Below, piece after piece: positions 49,401 to 62,965 of a stretch of 64,000 nucleotides of DNA. This stretch comes from Lagopus muta (Eukaryota > Chordata > Aves > Galliformes > Phasianidae), in NCBI RefSeq assembly GCF_023343835.1, contig NC_064447.1, forward strand, positions 3,038,001 through 3,102,000, given 5' to 3'. Under the pieces are notes generated by a model. The model worked only from the letters and a program-made list of their open reading frames with translations. It was not told the origin of the DNA and did not search any database. The position numbers and the translations under genes were made by a program. Numbering within the stretch: position 1 is the stretch's first letter; every line of letters begins with the position of its first letter.

Positions 49401-51716
49401 AAGAGTCACAGGTGCTGGAAGCACTCTGCTGTGCCCCAGCAGTTTTCTGGCTTCCTGCCTCATGGGCAGCAGTGTTTTAAGGGCTGCACTCAAGCTGTGA
49501 CCAGCAGCATCACCGCAGTGCCAAGGAGGGTGAGCTGCTGCTCCCAGCTCAGAGCAGGGAGATCGCCTCACCGACTCCTGCCCTCTTCCCCAGCACCACA
49601 ATGGCAGAAGCTGCTGTTGCTCCTCTCCAGTAAATCATTTGCTCAGCCCATGGCTGTGGCCTCGTACTTTGACCCCAGGGATGGGCTGGCTCCCTGCGGT
49701 GCCAGCAAAGCAGTGCTCTGCTCCCTGCAGCCACTGCTTTCTCTCCTTCGTCTCTGGTCCTGCCGACTGTGTGCTGCAGCAGGTTGGGATCCGACGGCCT
49801 CGACGAGTTCTCTCAGGTGCTGGGAAGGGCAGATGAGGTCTTTGGAGTGTGGGCTCTGGAGGAGGACACAGCTCCTACATTATTGATTTAATTGAATTTG
49901 CATGGTGTTGCGCAGCCTGGATTCAATGGCCTGGAGAGGGATCTTGTACTTGATGTGCTGTAGCAGAATAAATGCCAGAGTGCTTGGGTACGAATGCTTT
50001 GTGGCTACAGCCCTGAGAGCCCAGTGCATGCAGCAGTTGGCTGGGGGCCTGACCCAGCCATCCCCTCCTGCTGTGCTGAGCTGTTTTTCCCTGCTCCTTT
50101 GCTCCTTCCCTGTGCTCCATCCCACTGGGCTCGCTGTCTCTGCCCCTGGATGCCTGTGTGAGCCGCCCTGGTGAGGTGAGGGCTTTTCCTGGAGTCGCTC
50201 CTTGCTGCTCTGTTTCCTCCTGGGATCTCTGCAGCCCTACAGCAGTGAGCCCCTCCTTATGGGAGCTGAAAGCCCAAGGGCTCTGCACTCACACCGGTGC
50301 TGACTTGAAGTTCTTTTCTGCTGAGGAAGTCAGTTGTTGAGGTGGCAGATTTGGGCACACGGCTGTCACAGTGCAGTCATGGAAAGTTGGCTGGGTTGTC
50401 ATGTTTATTTGCTCAGATAGAACTTGTTATAACGTGGTCATGCAGCTTTTTCCAAGGCTGCTGGAATGCGGTGTTTGTTCTTTCTTCTGCTGTTTTGTTT
50501 TTAAAGAAGCACTGTCTGAGAGAGGCCTGAAAACTGTCTGGAGTTGTTTCTTATTGTTGTGGGCAATGCTACAGGCTTCTGTAGCCAACGAGGGGCTTTC
50601 CCTTTTCCCCTTTTAGAAGATAAATAGCACAGATCCCCTTTGTTGCTGTAACTGCAGCTCCCAGTACTGAGCTGGTAGAGCTTAACAGTTTGCCGTGGAA
50701 ATCACCAATGGCATTATATGTGCTGCTGAGAGGGCAAGGAGTTCTTTCTCTGCTCATCCTCCTCTGACTTGTATTTGCCATTTCTCATTTACCACGGCCT
50801 CTTCTTTTGAGCATTTGGGCTGAGTGCTGTGGGTTCAGGGCTGTGAATTTGGAATTCCAGGCTGCTGCAATAGGGGGCTGGTGGGGTGGATGAGGATCTG
50901 CTTGCTGCAGCCCCTGCCCTTTGCAGGAGTCCAACCCTGTCCTGCAGAGAGTTCTTTTGACTCGAGCTGAAGAAAAGCAATTTGATGATTTGGAGGAAGA
51001 GGGACATTTCATTAATTATAGATCATGAGAGATAGCAGGAGAAACTAAAGTAGCAGTTGTTAGCTCTTCTTCCACTGTGGTGGAATGAAATTTGCCCAGT
51101 TTTAGTCTAAATGCATGCATTCCTACAAAGAGGAAAGTATTTGCTCTCCTGCCTGCTGTAGGGCTGGGCTGCAGCACTGCTTTGGGATTGTGCTCAATGG
51201 TTTTGTTCTGCTCCTACGCAGCAGAATGTGCTGGTGTTTGTTTCTCTCTCTCATGTGCTCATTGCACCAGGGCACATCTTTGTGCTGGGAAATGAGGGCC
51301 ACGAGCATTTCCTTTCACCTATCCCACCTGGCATCAGGCTGCCATCAGCAGGAGGTGTCAGAAGGCTTTTCAGCAAAGGGAGCTTTTGGTGTTCTTCATC
51401 AGGAGGACCAGCAGGAGCAGCCAGGCCATTCAGCATAGAACCCATGGCCTGCTTTGTCCTTGCTCTGGGTCTAGCAGAGCTCATTGGCTCCTCTGAAGAA
51501 AAAAATGGTGCTGTTTCTGTGTGTCCCCATCTCTCCCTGCTGCTGTGCGTAGGAGATGTCTGGTGTCAGAGGTGCTTGGCACCCAGCTGTGTGACAGCAG
51601 TGACCTGGGGCCTCCCGTTAAGTGTCTCCAGCATGAATATCAGGTGGTGACAGAACACTTGGGCATTTCTTGCCACGTTCCAAAATCTGCTTTAACTCTT
51701 CTTCCCGTTGTTGCAG
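46457..51716 (+). other. FAM234A intron 1
   Basis: A 5.3-kb intron. It contains one CR1 copy (47427-47625) and a T run near 49259-49269. The 194-residue frame at 49302-49886 has no recognised domain and is treated as chance. Confidence 0.65.
47427..47625 (+). mobile_element. CR1 LINE 3' end, in FAM234A intron 1
   Basis: A 5'-truncated, diverged CR1 copy. Landmarks are CAGTGAGGGTGGTGAGGCAC, AGCAGGTTGCCCAGTGATG, GGCCCTGGGCAACCTGACCT and GGTCCCTTCCAACTCTGGGT. It is older-looking than the copy at 42690. Confidence 0.88.
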
Positions 51717-51760
51717 GTGAAGGAGGAGAAGGGTGTCTGAATACCTATGAGTGAGCTGCA

Positions 51761-54700
51761 ATGGATAACAAAGACTCAGAAGCTGAGATCCACCCTCTGA
51801 AGACAGAGGACGTGAAAGCTCAAGAGAACCATGAGAACTCTGTTGAGAGGAGGATTATCATCAAGCAGTCGTCGCAGCTGTCTCGCCTGTCCCGCTGGCG
51901 CACCGCCGCCTTCTTCGTCTCGTTGTTTTTGTGTCTGATCATTGTGTTTGCCTTCTCCTTTATCATTCCTTGCCCAGAGAGGCCTGTTTCAGAGAGAACG
52001 TGGCTCCGAAACTATGACAGTGCGGGTGAGTTTGCTGCAGGAGAATAGTTACCTTGGGCCCCATTCCCTTGTGGGTTAGGAATTGTTGAACTCTGCCTAA
52101 GGCTGATCTGGAGCTGGGCCTGCAGGGGTGCTGCTCTTGGGAGTGAGGGCTGTGTACACCTGACCTGGATAAGCAATGGCCTGTGGCCTTCCAGGAGGTG
52201 TTTGCAGGATCTAATGGAGAAATTAAATGCTGCTGTGAAGCACTGATGAGCTCACAGACCAGTCTTACTTGGAAAATAAAGGGGAAGGGTGCCTAGCAGT
52301 AAATCTGCATTGCAGTTGGGTCTGTGAAGTGCTCCCTTGAAGTTTGAACTTTGGTTTGGGGACCACTAGGCATCCTTTCTCTATCAGTATGACTTTCCAG
52401 CAATTCTCTGTGACTAACAGGAAGGAGAGAAGAGCAATTGCATCTTGTTATTTTGTTAGCTGCACAAAGTTATAGTTGTTTTAATTGGCTCTTTAACCTG
52501 GGAACTGCTCCTCGGTGACTCAGCATCCACTTCTGTCAGTGCTTGCCTTTAATCTTGTGTGTGGTGATTGTGTGCTGGTTAAGCTGTAACTGCAGAGATA
52601 GCGCTCCCCACCTGGGATGAACTTTATGCTTTAATGCCTAAATCCAAAGTTCTGCTACTTTGAGATTTATATGGCTGCTTTGAGCTGAAAGTGAGAAAGA
52701 TTATGTATTTGGGGCTGGTTTGGTTTTTTTCCCCCTGTATTTTGGGAATAGCAACCCCACCCCAAGACCAGAGTTGTTTTTTGTTAAACATAGTTCAGAT
52801 TCTGGACGCCTGGCTATAAAAAGAGACAAATCCTCCAGGGGATGACAAATGAAAACAAATAATCCTTTGGCACTGACTTCCAGTGCTTAGTGCTCATGTA
52901 GATGCCTTTTTTTTTTGGTTGTTAATACAAAAGCCAATTTGTCCTGATGTCGTGCAGTCAGAGCTGGAGGCAGTGAGTGGGTCTCTGTGAATGTATGCTT
53001 TGCTGCAGCCAGCTGTGCTGATGGTTGAGGCAATCCTCACCAGTGCCTGACTTCTGGTCTCTCTTACAGTGGCTTACCCGTTTCTTGCTATAGAAGATGT
53101 GAACGAGGACAAAGTGCAAGATGTCATCTTTGCTTTCAAAGCCAGCAATGGCAGCAGCAGCTTCAACAGCTCCTGTTTGGATGAAGGTAGCTGGTTCTGA
53201 AACAGAAGGCCTTGTTGTAAGGGCTGCTCCTTTTTTAAGTTGGGATTAATGGGGCTGCCGTGGCTGATGTCCTGAGGTGGGTGCCAGTGTTGGAGTAGTG
53301 CCCATCATGTCAGTTCTCCTCTGTGCCATTAAGTTTGAAGCACTGAAATGAAGATAAGGGGAAATGCAGTGGTTCTGGGAGAGAAAACAGGGTGGGGGGA
53401 GGCCTGGGGTGAGGCACAGCACCTGGGTGGTGCAGCGTAGCAGATGTGGGCAGGGCTCACACTCCCTCTGATGCATCTTCTCTGCAGGTCTGCCTTCTCC
53501 ATGTGCTTTCATCACTGCTGTGTCCGGCACGAATGGCAGAGTGCTCTGGGAGAGGCCTGCTGCCACGGAGGTGGAATGGATGCAGTGTGGCATCAAGCAG
53601 CTCGGAGGGGCCCCGGGCTGCCTGCTGGTGGGGCAGCCGGTGTCACTGACTGCAGTTGACCAGCAGACAGGTGGGTGGCAGGCAGAATGACAGAACAGCA
53701 CTACTTTCATTCCTCACCTTGTGGCTGTCGCACTTTGGGAACATTGAAGTGACATCACGAGGTGAGGTGGACAATGTACACAGAGTATTAATCATTGAAA
53801 AACCTTGCTGGAGCCGTTGGCTGGGCCCTTGAGAACTGCCTGTTCTCTGTTCCAAGGACTGGACTCTGCTGTGGTGTTTTGTGCCAGCTGCTGTGTTACG
53901 AGAACAACTTTTCGACAACTTTTAAAGCAGGAGAAGCAGCCAGCAGCTGTGAATGTTCCTTGGTGCTCTTGTGGGCTGGGCACAAAGCAGTGGTGTTTCC
54001 CAGCCGTTTGTGAACAAGTGTTAGGAGTGCCTGCAGTGGCAACAAGCATGGAGTTATAGGGATTGGAGATCTGAAAGTCATCAGGGAGGATTCACTGGTC
54101 TGTAGCCTGGGATTTTGCCTGAGGAAGGGAAGCCTTCATTTCTGCACCTCTAGATGAAGAGATTCTTCATCGTTCTGCCTAAAGCTGGGGGGAGGATGAA
54201 GAATGCCTGTGCTTCTGTGGGAACAAGTCTGTTGTGCCTTCCTCTCTGAAGAAGACTGAGATATATTTCCATTTTGAGGGTCGCTGCTTCAAAGACTATA
54301 AACAGTGTGTGCTCTCTTGTGGAAGCATGCATAGGATCCTGTTCTCTGTCTCTGATATTGCACCCCTTACGCCCTATTTTCCAAATACTGGGAGAGGAAA
54401 ATAGCAAGAAATAAGGCTGTAAGAGATCTGAGAAAAAGCTATTGAAGCTTTTAATTTCCAGTGTAGCTGGAACAGCACATGAGCCCGCAGTCAGCTGGAA
54501 AGCTTCTGCAGTAACTGAGATAATTAGCACCATTTTTCTCATCAACAGGCTTTAGTACAGGTTATTTATAGACATTAATGAAGTAGTTGCTTTTAGGTCA
54601 AAGCGTGGAAAGGTGGCTGCTGAGCCAAAGCCTTGTAACTGAAGTCAGCCATAAGGAAACAGCACATGTATGTAGAGAAACGGCTGGGCTAAGCCACAAG

Positions 54701-57700
54701 TCACAGGAACAACCTGGTAGGAGATCATCCTGCAGATAAATTAAAAGCAAGAGGTAAAAATTGCTTCTGATACAAAAATGAATACTCCAACAGTTGACGT
54801 TTTTGGCACCTTTTTGCTGTGGCTCTAAGTAGGTCAGAAGCAGCTTCTTAGTGCAGTTGGCTTTTGCTTTGGGTTAGGAGAGCAGGTTGGAATAAAATAT
54901 CAGGTTAAGTGTATTTCAGGTGGTGAAGTCTGACTTTCATCACGTTGTACTAAAACCAGTAGTCAGGTCGGTCTTTAGCTGTTAATGATTCATCATGGTG
55001 ATGGGTTGGTGAGATTCCAGGGACCTCTGCCTTCAATCTCTGCCTGTAGGAAGGTTGAAGGTGGGGTAGGCTGGTTATCTCAGAGTGACTGATGTGGGAT
55101 TGATACAGTTAGTCTCTTTCTGTCAATTCAAATTGTATTACATCTTGCTGTCTTTGTTGCCAGAATAAGTGACGTGAGCCAACAAGAAGGAAGGCACAGG
55201 TATCTGTGTGCTTCTGTTTGTGTGGAACACTTAGCATTCCTGTGTGTGAAGGTAAAGCAAGCAATCTGGAACACAGCTGTTCCAAAGCAAACCAAAGGTC
55301 TGTGTGGTTGGGTATTCTGCCTCTAGCACGGCCAAAACCAGCATCCATAGGAAGAACAGGGCTGGGTGTGTGGTGGCAGCTTCTGCCTTTACCTGTGTAT
55401 GAGCCCTGGGAGTGGGTCTGGTGTCATTTCTTCAGTGGAAGAAATCATGAATTAAACCAAGGCTCTTCAGCCTGCAGAGTGTGTGACTAGGAGTAAATCT
55501 GTTTTGCTGCTTATCACTCAAGACTTCACAAAGAATGGCTGTTTCCCCTCACAGTCCTTCTTTTATCTTTCTGTTATCTTTCTGCATATCTGCTGTGTGC
55601 AGAGGGCTGGGAACTCAAAGGTGTTCAGTAAACAAGCGGGCAGGGACGTGGCAGAGAGGTCTGACAGTGCTCTGTACAAAAGACCTGCCTTCATCTCAGG
55701 CAGTGTGTGAGCTGCAGGCTGGGAAAGCACAGTGATGGGCTGTGCATTCATCCAGAAGGAAGCAAGCAATCCTGGCCCTTCACTTTGCAGTTCCTTGGGG
55801 TGAGGGCTGCACTCAGCCATGGAAGTTTTGAAGTCCTAATTTTATTATTCCTTCCAAACCAAACCAAAACCCTTCACTCAGGCTGGATTTAGCATCTAGG
55901 CACTTGTCTTGTTGGCTTACGTTGCTGTGCTTTTGCTGTGATCCTGGACTGTGAGGGAGAGCAGTCAGATCTCCAATTAGCAGAGCAAGGTGGAGTTGGA
56001 TTCACAGTTGGTGCTCCTTGGGGGCTGTGTTAGACCATGTGAGCTCCTTAATCCCTTTGTGTTGAAGCTGTCTCAGTTACCACTACCAGTTTGTTAAAGC
56101 AGACTTTTTCAAGGGAGTAAAACACCTTTATCTACAACTCTTTTCACAGTCTAACCAGCACAGAATGGAGCATTATGCATCAAAATACGAATTTCAGCAG
56201 CCTGATCTACTGATGAAGCTGTGGGCTATACTGAAGCCAGTTATTTGTAGTGATAGTTTATATATTATTTATACTTGTAGGATGTAGTTATTTAAAACTT
56301 AAACTCTTTGTAGTTTTGGCTTCTTGGTTTTTTTTATTTGTTTGCTTGTTTTTAGGGGTGGAATTGTTTGCCTCCCCCTTATTTCCAGGGGGGCATTTTT
56401 CTATTCCATATCTCCTGGTATAACAACAAAGCCACGTTTGTTTTTTTTCCTCAGTATTTCAGTAGAAGCTGGGGAGGAATCTCACTGGCAATGCAGCCTG
56501 CCTTAAATGACTGCAGGCAGCGTGGGGCAGTCATTCCTTGGCCCTCAGTTCTTTCTGCCTACAAAGAACAGGATTATTTTGCATTCCTGAACTGAGGATG
56601 GCTGGTGGGATGCAGTTCAAAGGGGCTGGTTAAGGATTTCCCCTCAGAGCACCTAGTTGGGCACTTGAGTCTTCCTTAAAAAAGAAAAAGCACAAAGCCA
56701 CAGCAATCTCTCAGCAAATACTGCTGCAAATTCCTCTTGTCAGTGTCTGGAAAGTCGCCAGCAGCCCTGGGCAGAGTGCATCTGAGTGCAGCCAAAGCTG
56801 TGCTACCTGCATTGACAAGCAGCTGAGGGACAGAACTGTCTGAAGAGCTGTGCTCTTCCAACCAGGGAGAGAGGAGGGGTGCAGGCTGAGCTGTCAGTGC
56901 CCCGGGAGCTTCTGCAGGACTCAGGTTGCAGTAAAACGTGCTGCTGGAAGTAGCCATAAATGCTGTGATCAGAATTCAGCTTCTTTGTGGTCTTTAGAAT
57001 GCCTGCACAAATTTAAGTAGACAGAATCAAGTTTTTAGAGAGCTGGAAAGGATTTTCTGTGCAGTGAACACAAAGGAAAATGTCTTAACCTGAGGCATTG
57101 AAAGCAAGCTGTTCTTTGTGCCTGGCTGATGGACTTGAGCCTGTATGCAGGCAGCTGGAACTGCTTTCCAGTAAGGGCAGGACTTGTGGATTCTGGGTCT
57201 CATTTGAAATGCAGAAATACCCCATGATGAGTGTAATTGTGGCTGCCTTGCAGTGCTGATGGGCTGTCTGTGAGTGACTGCTGCAAAGTGCTTTGAGGAA
57301 CAAGAGTGTTTTAAAGCCTTTCAACCTGAAGTGCTTTTCAGTGAGCATTTCCCAATAACTTCTCTTCTAGGGGAAGTTCAGTGGAAACAGTCCAGTGACT
57401 TTGGAGCTAATTACACTGTGCTGACTCCCTTGTCAGTGATTCCAGATGTGGATGGCGATGGAGTTCAGGACCTGATAATCTTTATTGCTGCAGCAGATAA
57501 GGTATGTCACTGTGAAGCTACGCTAAGCCCTGTGACCAGACTGCAGGGCAAGGCAGGAATGCTGTTTGTTTCAGTCCTGCAGATTGCAGAGGAAGTGCCC
57601 AAAGGCCTCTGATGTCTGTGTTTGAGGGAGGTTCTTTCCCACGCTGCAGAAATGTACTCCCAAATCAGTGCAAGTGTTCTATGGCTAAAGAAGAGAACCA

Positions 57701-60700
57701 GACAGGAACCATCTCCCTTTTCAGTCTGTGTTCCTCCCAGGCTGCGTATGGAGAGCACCTGGGCAAGATGAGCTTGCAGTTTTCTATGGCCATGCTCAGA
57801 GAAGTGGAAGTGAACAAACCCTGACAGCTTTGGCTCCTGGATCAAAGCGTGTCTGACAGCCAGTGCCTCTGTACAACCACTGGTCTTCCTGGTACCTTCC
57901 ATGGCTGTGCTTTGCCTGCTTTGCTCAGCTCTCTTCCTGCTGTTGCTGTGCTGATTAGTTCTGACTTGGGTTCACTTAGTGAAATTGCTGTTAGTTGCCA
58001 TTTCTCTTTTCCAATATTGCTTTTCCCCGCTTCTTAGAAGGGAAAAAGTGAGGTAGCTAAAAATGTTTTCATCACAATCCATCCACATCCATAACCGAGT
58101 GGTGTCCATCACCTGCATGTGCACCTGCACACAGAAGTTGTAGTTTCCTTGTAGCAAGGCTCATGGGAGGAACAGGGGCCGTGTGTCCCCACACCAGAGC
58201 ACTATGAGCAGATTGAGTTCTGCTTTCAGAGGCGTTGTTGTTGCCAGAATCATCAGAAATTCTATCCCCTCCAACTCCTACATTTCTCCTCTGTTTCCTT
58301 TCCTCGCTGCTTTTCCTATCCCAGTTATCTCAAGACTTTTGTTTTTCTTTTAATCTTAGGCAGCCAGGACATGTTTGAAAGCAGTCTCTGTTCTGCTAAA
58401 CTGCTGGATGATTTGTTTTTTGTTTAACCTTTCTGGATGTTTTGGTATGAAACCCTTCCCTCCCTCCCTCCCTTGGGACTTGGCAGGCCCTCTCTCAACT
58501 CAAGTAAAAGTACACTGTGCGTTGAGACATGGCACAAACTGTGGGGAGCCTGAGGGCAGCTCTGCAGCTGGGAAAGGCAGTCTCTTCCAAAGGGAGATTC
58601 AGTCCTTAAAGTTCCTATAACTTTGTTGCTGCCAAGGGCTGAAGTTGAATGTGATCTTTACTCCTGTTTCCTGAAATGGCAGAGCATTGAGCAGGGTATG
58701 GGGAAGCCTCTGGGTGCTTAGGAGGCAGGGGATTAGATGGCAGTTTCTGCTAAGTCTCACTGAGCCCTGCCTGCTGCAAGCTTCAGCACAAACACATCCT
58801 GGAAAATCAGATTTATTTCAGGATACCTTGGCTGTAGCACCTCACAGAAATATGAAGCAGTGCCCTAAGTAAGGTGCTGTGTATTCTCCCTGACTGCATG
58901 AGTGCCATTGGTTGGTTCTGTCCTGGGGCAGCTGCTGCACTTTGCTTGCCAGTAAAGGTGAAGCTGTTCAGTAAGTGCTGATGTGTGTACCCTCCCAAAT
59001 GAGAGGCTGGGAACAGCTGGTGAATGTGCTGCTCTCCTCCCCAGCAAACTCTACCCCTTGTTCACTTACCCAAAGTCACCTGAAGAGCAGCAGATTGTCT
59101 TTGCTCTCCTGTCAGTCCTGCTCAGGTAGGGAAGCTCTCTGTTCTTGCCTGACTCAGCACCCCTATGAGATGCTGTCCTCGTGTGCTGTGCTTCCCCCAG
59201 ATCACACCTCTTGCCCACTCTTAAGTTTCATCTTGACTCTACCCTGTTTTCTCTTGGGTGAAGTGTTGTGTGGATCCTGTTGCTCTGATCCCTGCACTAA
59301 GAGAATATAAAGAAACCTGGCAACTTTTTTTTTTATTATTTTCAGTCTCAGTGAACTGGCAACAGCTTTAGAAGGGTGGTTTTAGGGCACTAAAAATAGT
59401 AGCAGAGCTACTCTGTGGCAAGAACTTGGGTCCCCCTGCTTTTGGCAGGCCTGCAAGGACAGAAACAGCTGTGCTGGCTGGTCTGCACAGTGCTTCCTGC
59501 AGGCACTGCGAGAGAACACGGTGAGAATGCTGCATTTGGAGTGAGGCAACTTTAACCCTTTCTTTTTTGTTTTTAATCCCATCCCTGTGTAGATTAAGAC
59601 CTTCATCCATTCAGGAAAAAATGGCAAACAGATCGGCTCCACTGGAAGCCTGAATGTGGATGGGGAAGCTCGTTATTTCATGCTGAGCCCAGGCTCCTCC
59701 CACTACTTCCTTTTCTGTACAGGTACTGAGTAGGACTTGAGTCTGAAAGAATGGTTATAACTGTGATGTGTTAATTACTGAAGAGTTGTTGGAAGCAGTG
59801 TTTTACATTCTCAAATCTATGTCCTGTTTTGAGCAGCAAAGGAGATATTTGAGGTCAAGAGAAGGAGGGACTTCTGCTGAAACTGAAGTTATACATACTG
59901 TAGTAATTTCATACTAAAAATGTTGAGGATGTAGGTTTTAAACAGTCATTTACATAGCCATGATTCCTGTGGAACTCATGGGTTGTGAACAGGTAAGATG
60001 CTGAACGTGTTCAAAAGCAGGTTTCAGTCTCAAGATGCTGCTACAGCTCTGAGATACAGACCCTAAAAATGCAGTTTGTTGTTCATCTGCCAGATCCACT
60101 TCAGTCATGATCTGGAAATCTGTAGCACTTGGAGCAAGCACAGGATAACTTTTCTCCCTCTTTTTTGCTCTTCTTTCTTTACACAGCCAACTCTCTCTAT
60201 GCGTATTCCCTGAAAGATCTCTACAGTGCAGCAACTGGGATGGAAATTAAGCTTCCTGGCCTTGAGCAAGATCCTCAGTGGGAGAAGAACATTGAGCACA
60301 CCACTCACCGCCTGACCCCTCTCAGGTTTGCTCTTGGATCTTGTCTGCTGGTGGGTTGGAGGGTTCTGATGTTCCTGCCTTTGTTCTGTCCTGACTGCCC
60401 ATACAGTAAAGGAGGGGAAGCAGGTTGGGATTTTGTATGTGAGTGCAATTGGAACATGACTTGCACCTCTGGCAACTTATCCAGTGTGTGGCATCTGCAG
60501 AACCTGGTGCTTCAGCTCCCTGCCCTGCTTGACTTCCCTGCCTGTTAGAATGAGTTTCTGACTCTTACTGTGCAGGAGAAAAGAACTTAAAAGGAGTCCC
60601 TCCCCAAAAGACCACGAAGAACCAACATTCCCAGTCTAGGAAGCATAACCCATTTTCTGTTCCTGTTCAGCACTGGAGACATTCGTTACCTGGCAAAAAT

Positions 60701-62965
60701 TCCTGGCAGATCGCGGGAGAACATCCTGGTTGTGAGCTCAGAGGTGGCCGTGCTGATCAGTGCACAAAATCTTCAGACACTGTGGACCCTCAACGTGTCC
60801 CGTGTCATGAGGTAATGTTACCCATGTGGTTCTGTACAGCATTCCCAGGCTTCCAGCTGCAGTGATCCTGGCTGATGCTGTTTTTTATTTGAAACGTAAA
60901 AGCCTGCGATGTAGCAGCTGAGCCTTTTATCAGGGTTTTTTTCTGTGAGGGTAGAAGCTGCTCTGAAAGAACAGGGTATGCACGAGCTGTTAGGTTGTGT
61001 TGTGATCTGTCCTTTCTCCTCCTTTCTCTTAGTGAGCCACTGCTTGGTTACTACAAACCTGATGTTCTTGATGTTGTCCTTGAGAGTGAGATCGGACCCA
61101 ACAGGAAAAAGGTTTGAAAGCTCTTCCTTTTAACTTCCTTTTTCTCTGCGTGTCTCAGCTGAAGCAGACATTTTGTCGAGGGCAGCTGGTATGATGTGCT
61201 GCCTCCAGCTGATTTTAGAAGGCTTTTGGCTGGAAAATGATCTCTTTTAAGAAGCTACTGAAGGCAGCCCAGACACTTTAATTCTCAGCAAGTGACTTCG
61301 ATGACAGAGCTTTGAACCTCTTGAAATAACTTGCGAGACTTGTGACTCCACTCTAACGTGGTCCACCCCAGGTCTCACAGCTCTGTGATCAAGTAGAAGC
61401 TCAGCTTCAGGTGTCTCCTTGTCTTCCCGTGTGTCAGATACTTGTTCCTTTAGACAGTGTGGGACAGAGACAGCTGCCTTGACCTCTTACTCGCAGCTCA
61501 CGGAGCTCTTTGATACGTGTTCCTTTTCTTTCTTCCCTGCTAGGTTATGATTGTTGAAGGTAGATCTGGAGCAGTCCAGTGGGAGCTGAAGCTGAACTCT
61601 AGAGCAAAGAGCCCCAGGCCAGCCACACTTTCTACTGCTGATCATCGGTCCACCTTCCTCATCTGGGGTGAATACCAAGTAGCAGGAAATGAAACGGTGA
61701 GTAGTGCTGCTGAGTGGCTGCTTTTTTCTGGACTCGGAGTCAGAATTGTCTGGAGCCACCCCGTTTTCCCAGTGTTGACATTCAGTTCCTTGTGTTCCCC
61801 TAACTGCATCATTCTGTGCAGACTGTGGAGTATCCACAGTCTCTGATCAGCCTGGTCTGCATGTGGCAGGCATGTGCTCTGGTCTGTGCTGGTCCTCACA
61901 GTGTCCATGGCAGTGTTCCTGCTAGCAGCTAGTGTGGCACCAGCAACATTCATCATCCTCAGCCTGGCTGCATAGAGAAAATGGACTTATTGTCTGTGTG
62001 AGCAAAGGCACTGGATTGCCCATAGCCTTGCCTCCGTGTGCTGCTGTATTTGAGTTGAGAGGCTGCTGGCTTAGTACCTCTGAATCTGCTGCTGTTTGAC
62101 CTGCAGCCTCTGCAATAGTACTGCACGCAGTGATGTCTCGTGGCCACATTAATGTCCTCTCTGTGCTCCAAGGCAGTGTCTGGTGGCCCTTGCGTGCTGC
62201 TCAGCTGTGTGACAGAGCCCTGCTGGAGCAGTGGCTGGCAGTGGTGGTGGCAGTTTGCGTCTTGGAGGATGCCTGAACACCAGCTGAACTTCCTGTGCTT
62301 TTCTTGCTGAGTTTGTCAGCCTTGGGGCAAATCTGTCTCTTGCACACAGCAGACAGGCCTGTTGTTCGCAGGAAGGTCAGGCACCAAGCAGGCAATAAAA
62401 TGCCAGCACTGTTATGTTGGCCATGCACAGATAACCGACTGGATGCACTCTGTTGAACATGAAATAATGGCTGAGCCTGGTATTTGGGATTACTGTGTTC
62501 TGAGCATGTCTTGTTGGTTACAGACGTCAGCAGCTCCTCTACAGAAGCTGTATCTTTTCCATCCTTCCTACACTAACGTCCTGTTGGAGCTCCGCAACAG
62601 CACAGATGAGATAATTGCCTTCAATGGTGAGTTCTCCCCCTTTGGCAAGGAGGTGCAGGAGGACTCCTGCTGCTGCCTCCAGGATGCTGGGCGCGTGGTG
62701 CTGGGCTCGTGGCAGCCATCTTATGCTGGGCTGTTCCTTCTGCTCTGTTCCAGCCACGCTGTTCGAGCGCAGCCGTCATGCCTGCTATGTGCTGGTGAGG
62801 GGGCCTCAGCCCGGCGAGGAGCCTGGGCTGGTGTCTGTGATGAAGCGTAAGCTGAAGGAGGACGTGTCTGAGAGCAGAGTGATCTGGCTGAGCCAGGTGG
62901 CTGTGGACAGTGAGCAGTACATCCGTGACCGCCTTTACAGGATGCGGTACCACAGCAGAGTGTGA
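51761..62965 (+). CDS. FAM234A: FAM234A (ITFG3), FG-GAP-repeat single-pass membrane protein
   Basis: Eleven coding exons join in phase: 51761-52025, 53070-53186, 53488-53670, 57371-57501, 59593-59722, 60187-60325, 60671-60811, 61033-61111, 61544-61696, 62524-62626, 62754-62965. They encode 550 aa (human 552). An N-terminal cytosolic segment of about 48 residues is followed by one membrane helix (49-70), then a large extracellular part with integrin-alpha-like FG-GAP units (DVNEDKVQD and DVDGDGVQD calcium-loop motifs) and several N-glycosylation sites (NGS, NSS, NYT, NVS). This predicts a type II surface protein; its function is unknown. The chosen ATG at 51761 has a strong context (GCA-ATG-G). 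An overlapping out-of-frame ATG at 51747 ends at 51800. No AATAAA or ATTAAA was seen before the right edge. Confidence 0.95.
53671..57370 (+). other. FAM234A intron between coding exons 3 and 4
   Basis: A 3.7-kb intron, AT-rich in its second half, with T-rich patches near 56330-56450. No coding exon or nameable repeat was found on either strand. Confidence 0.6.
57502..59592 (+). other. FAM234A intron between coding exons 4 and 5
   Basis: A 2.1-kb intron with a short (CCCT)n patch near 58459-58475 and a T run near 59325-59334. Nothing else is supported. Confidence 0.6.

Noticed and set aside
49302-49886. 194-residue plus-strand frame in FAM234A intron 1
   Set aside because: Low-complexity Cys/Ser/Leu composition, no homology recognised, no splice links to FAM234A exons.
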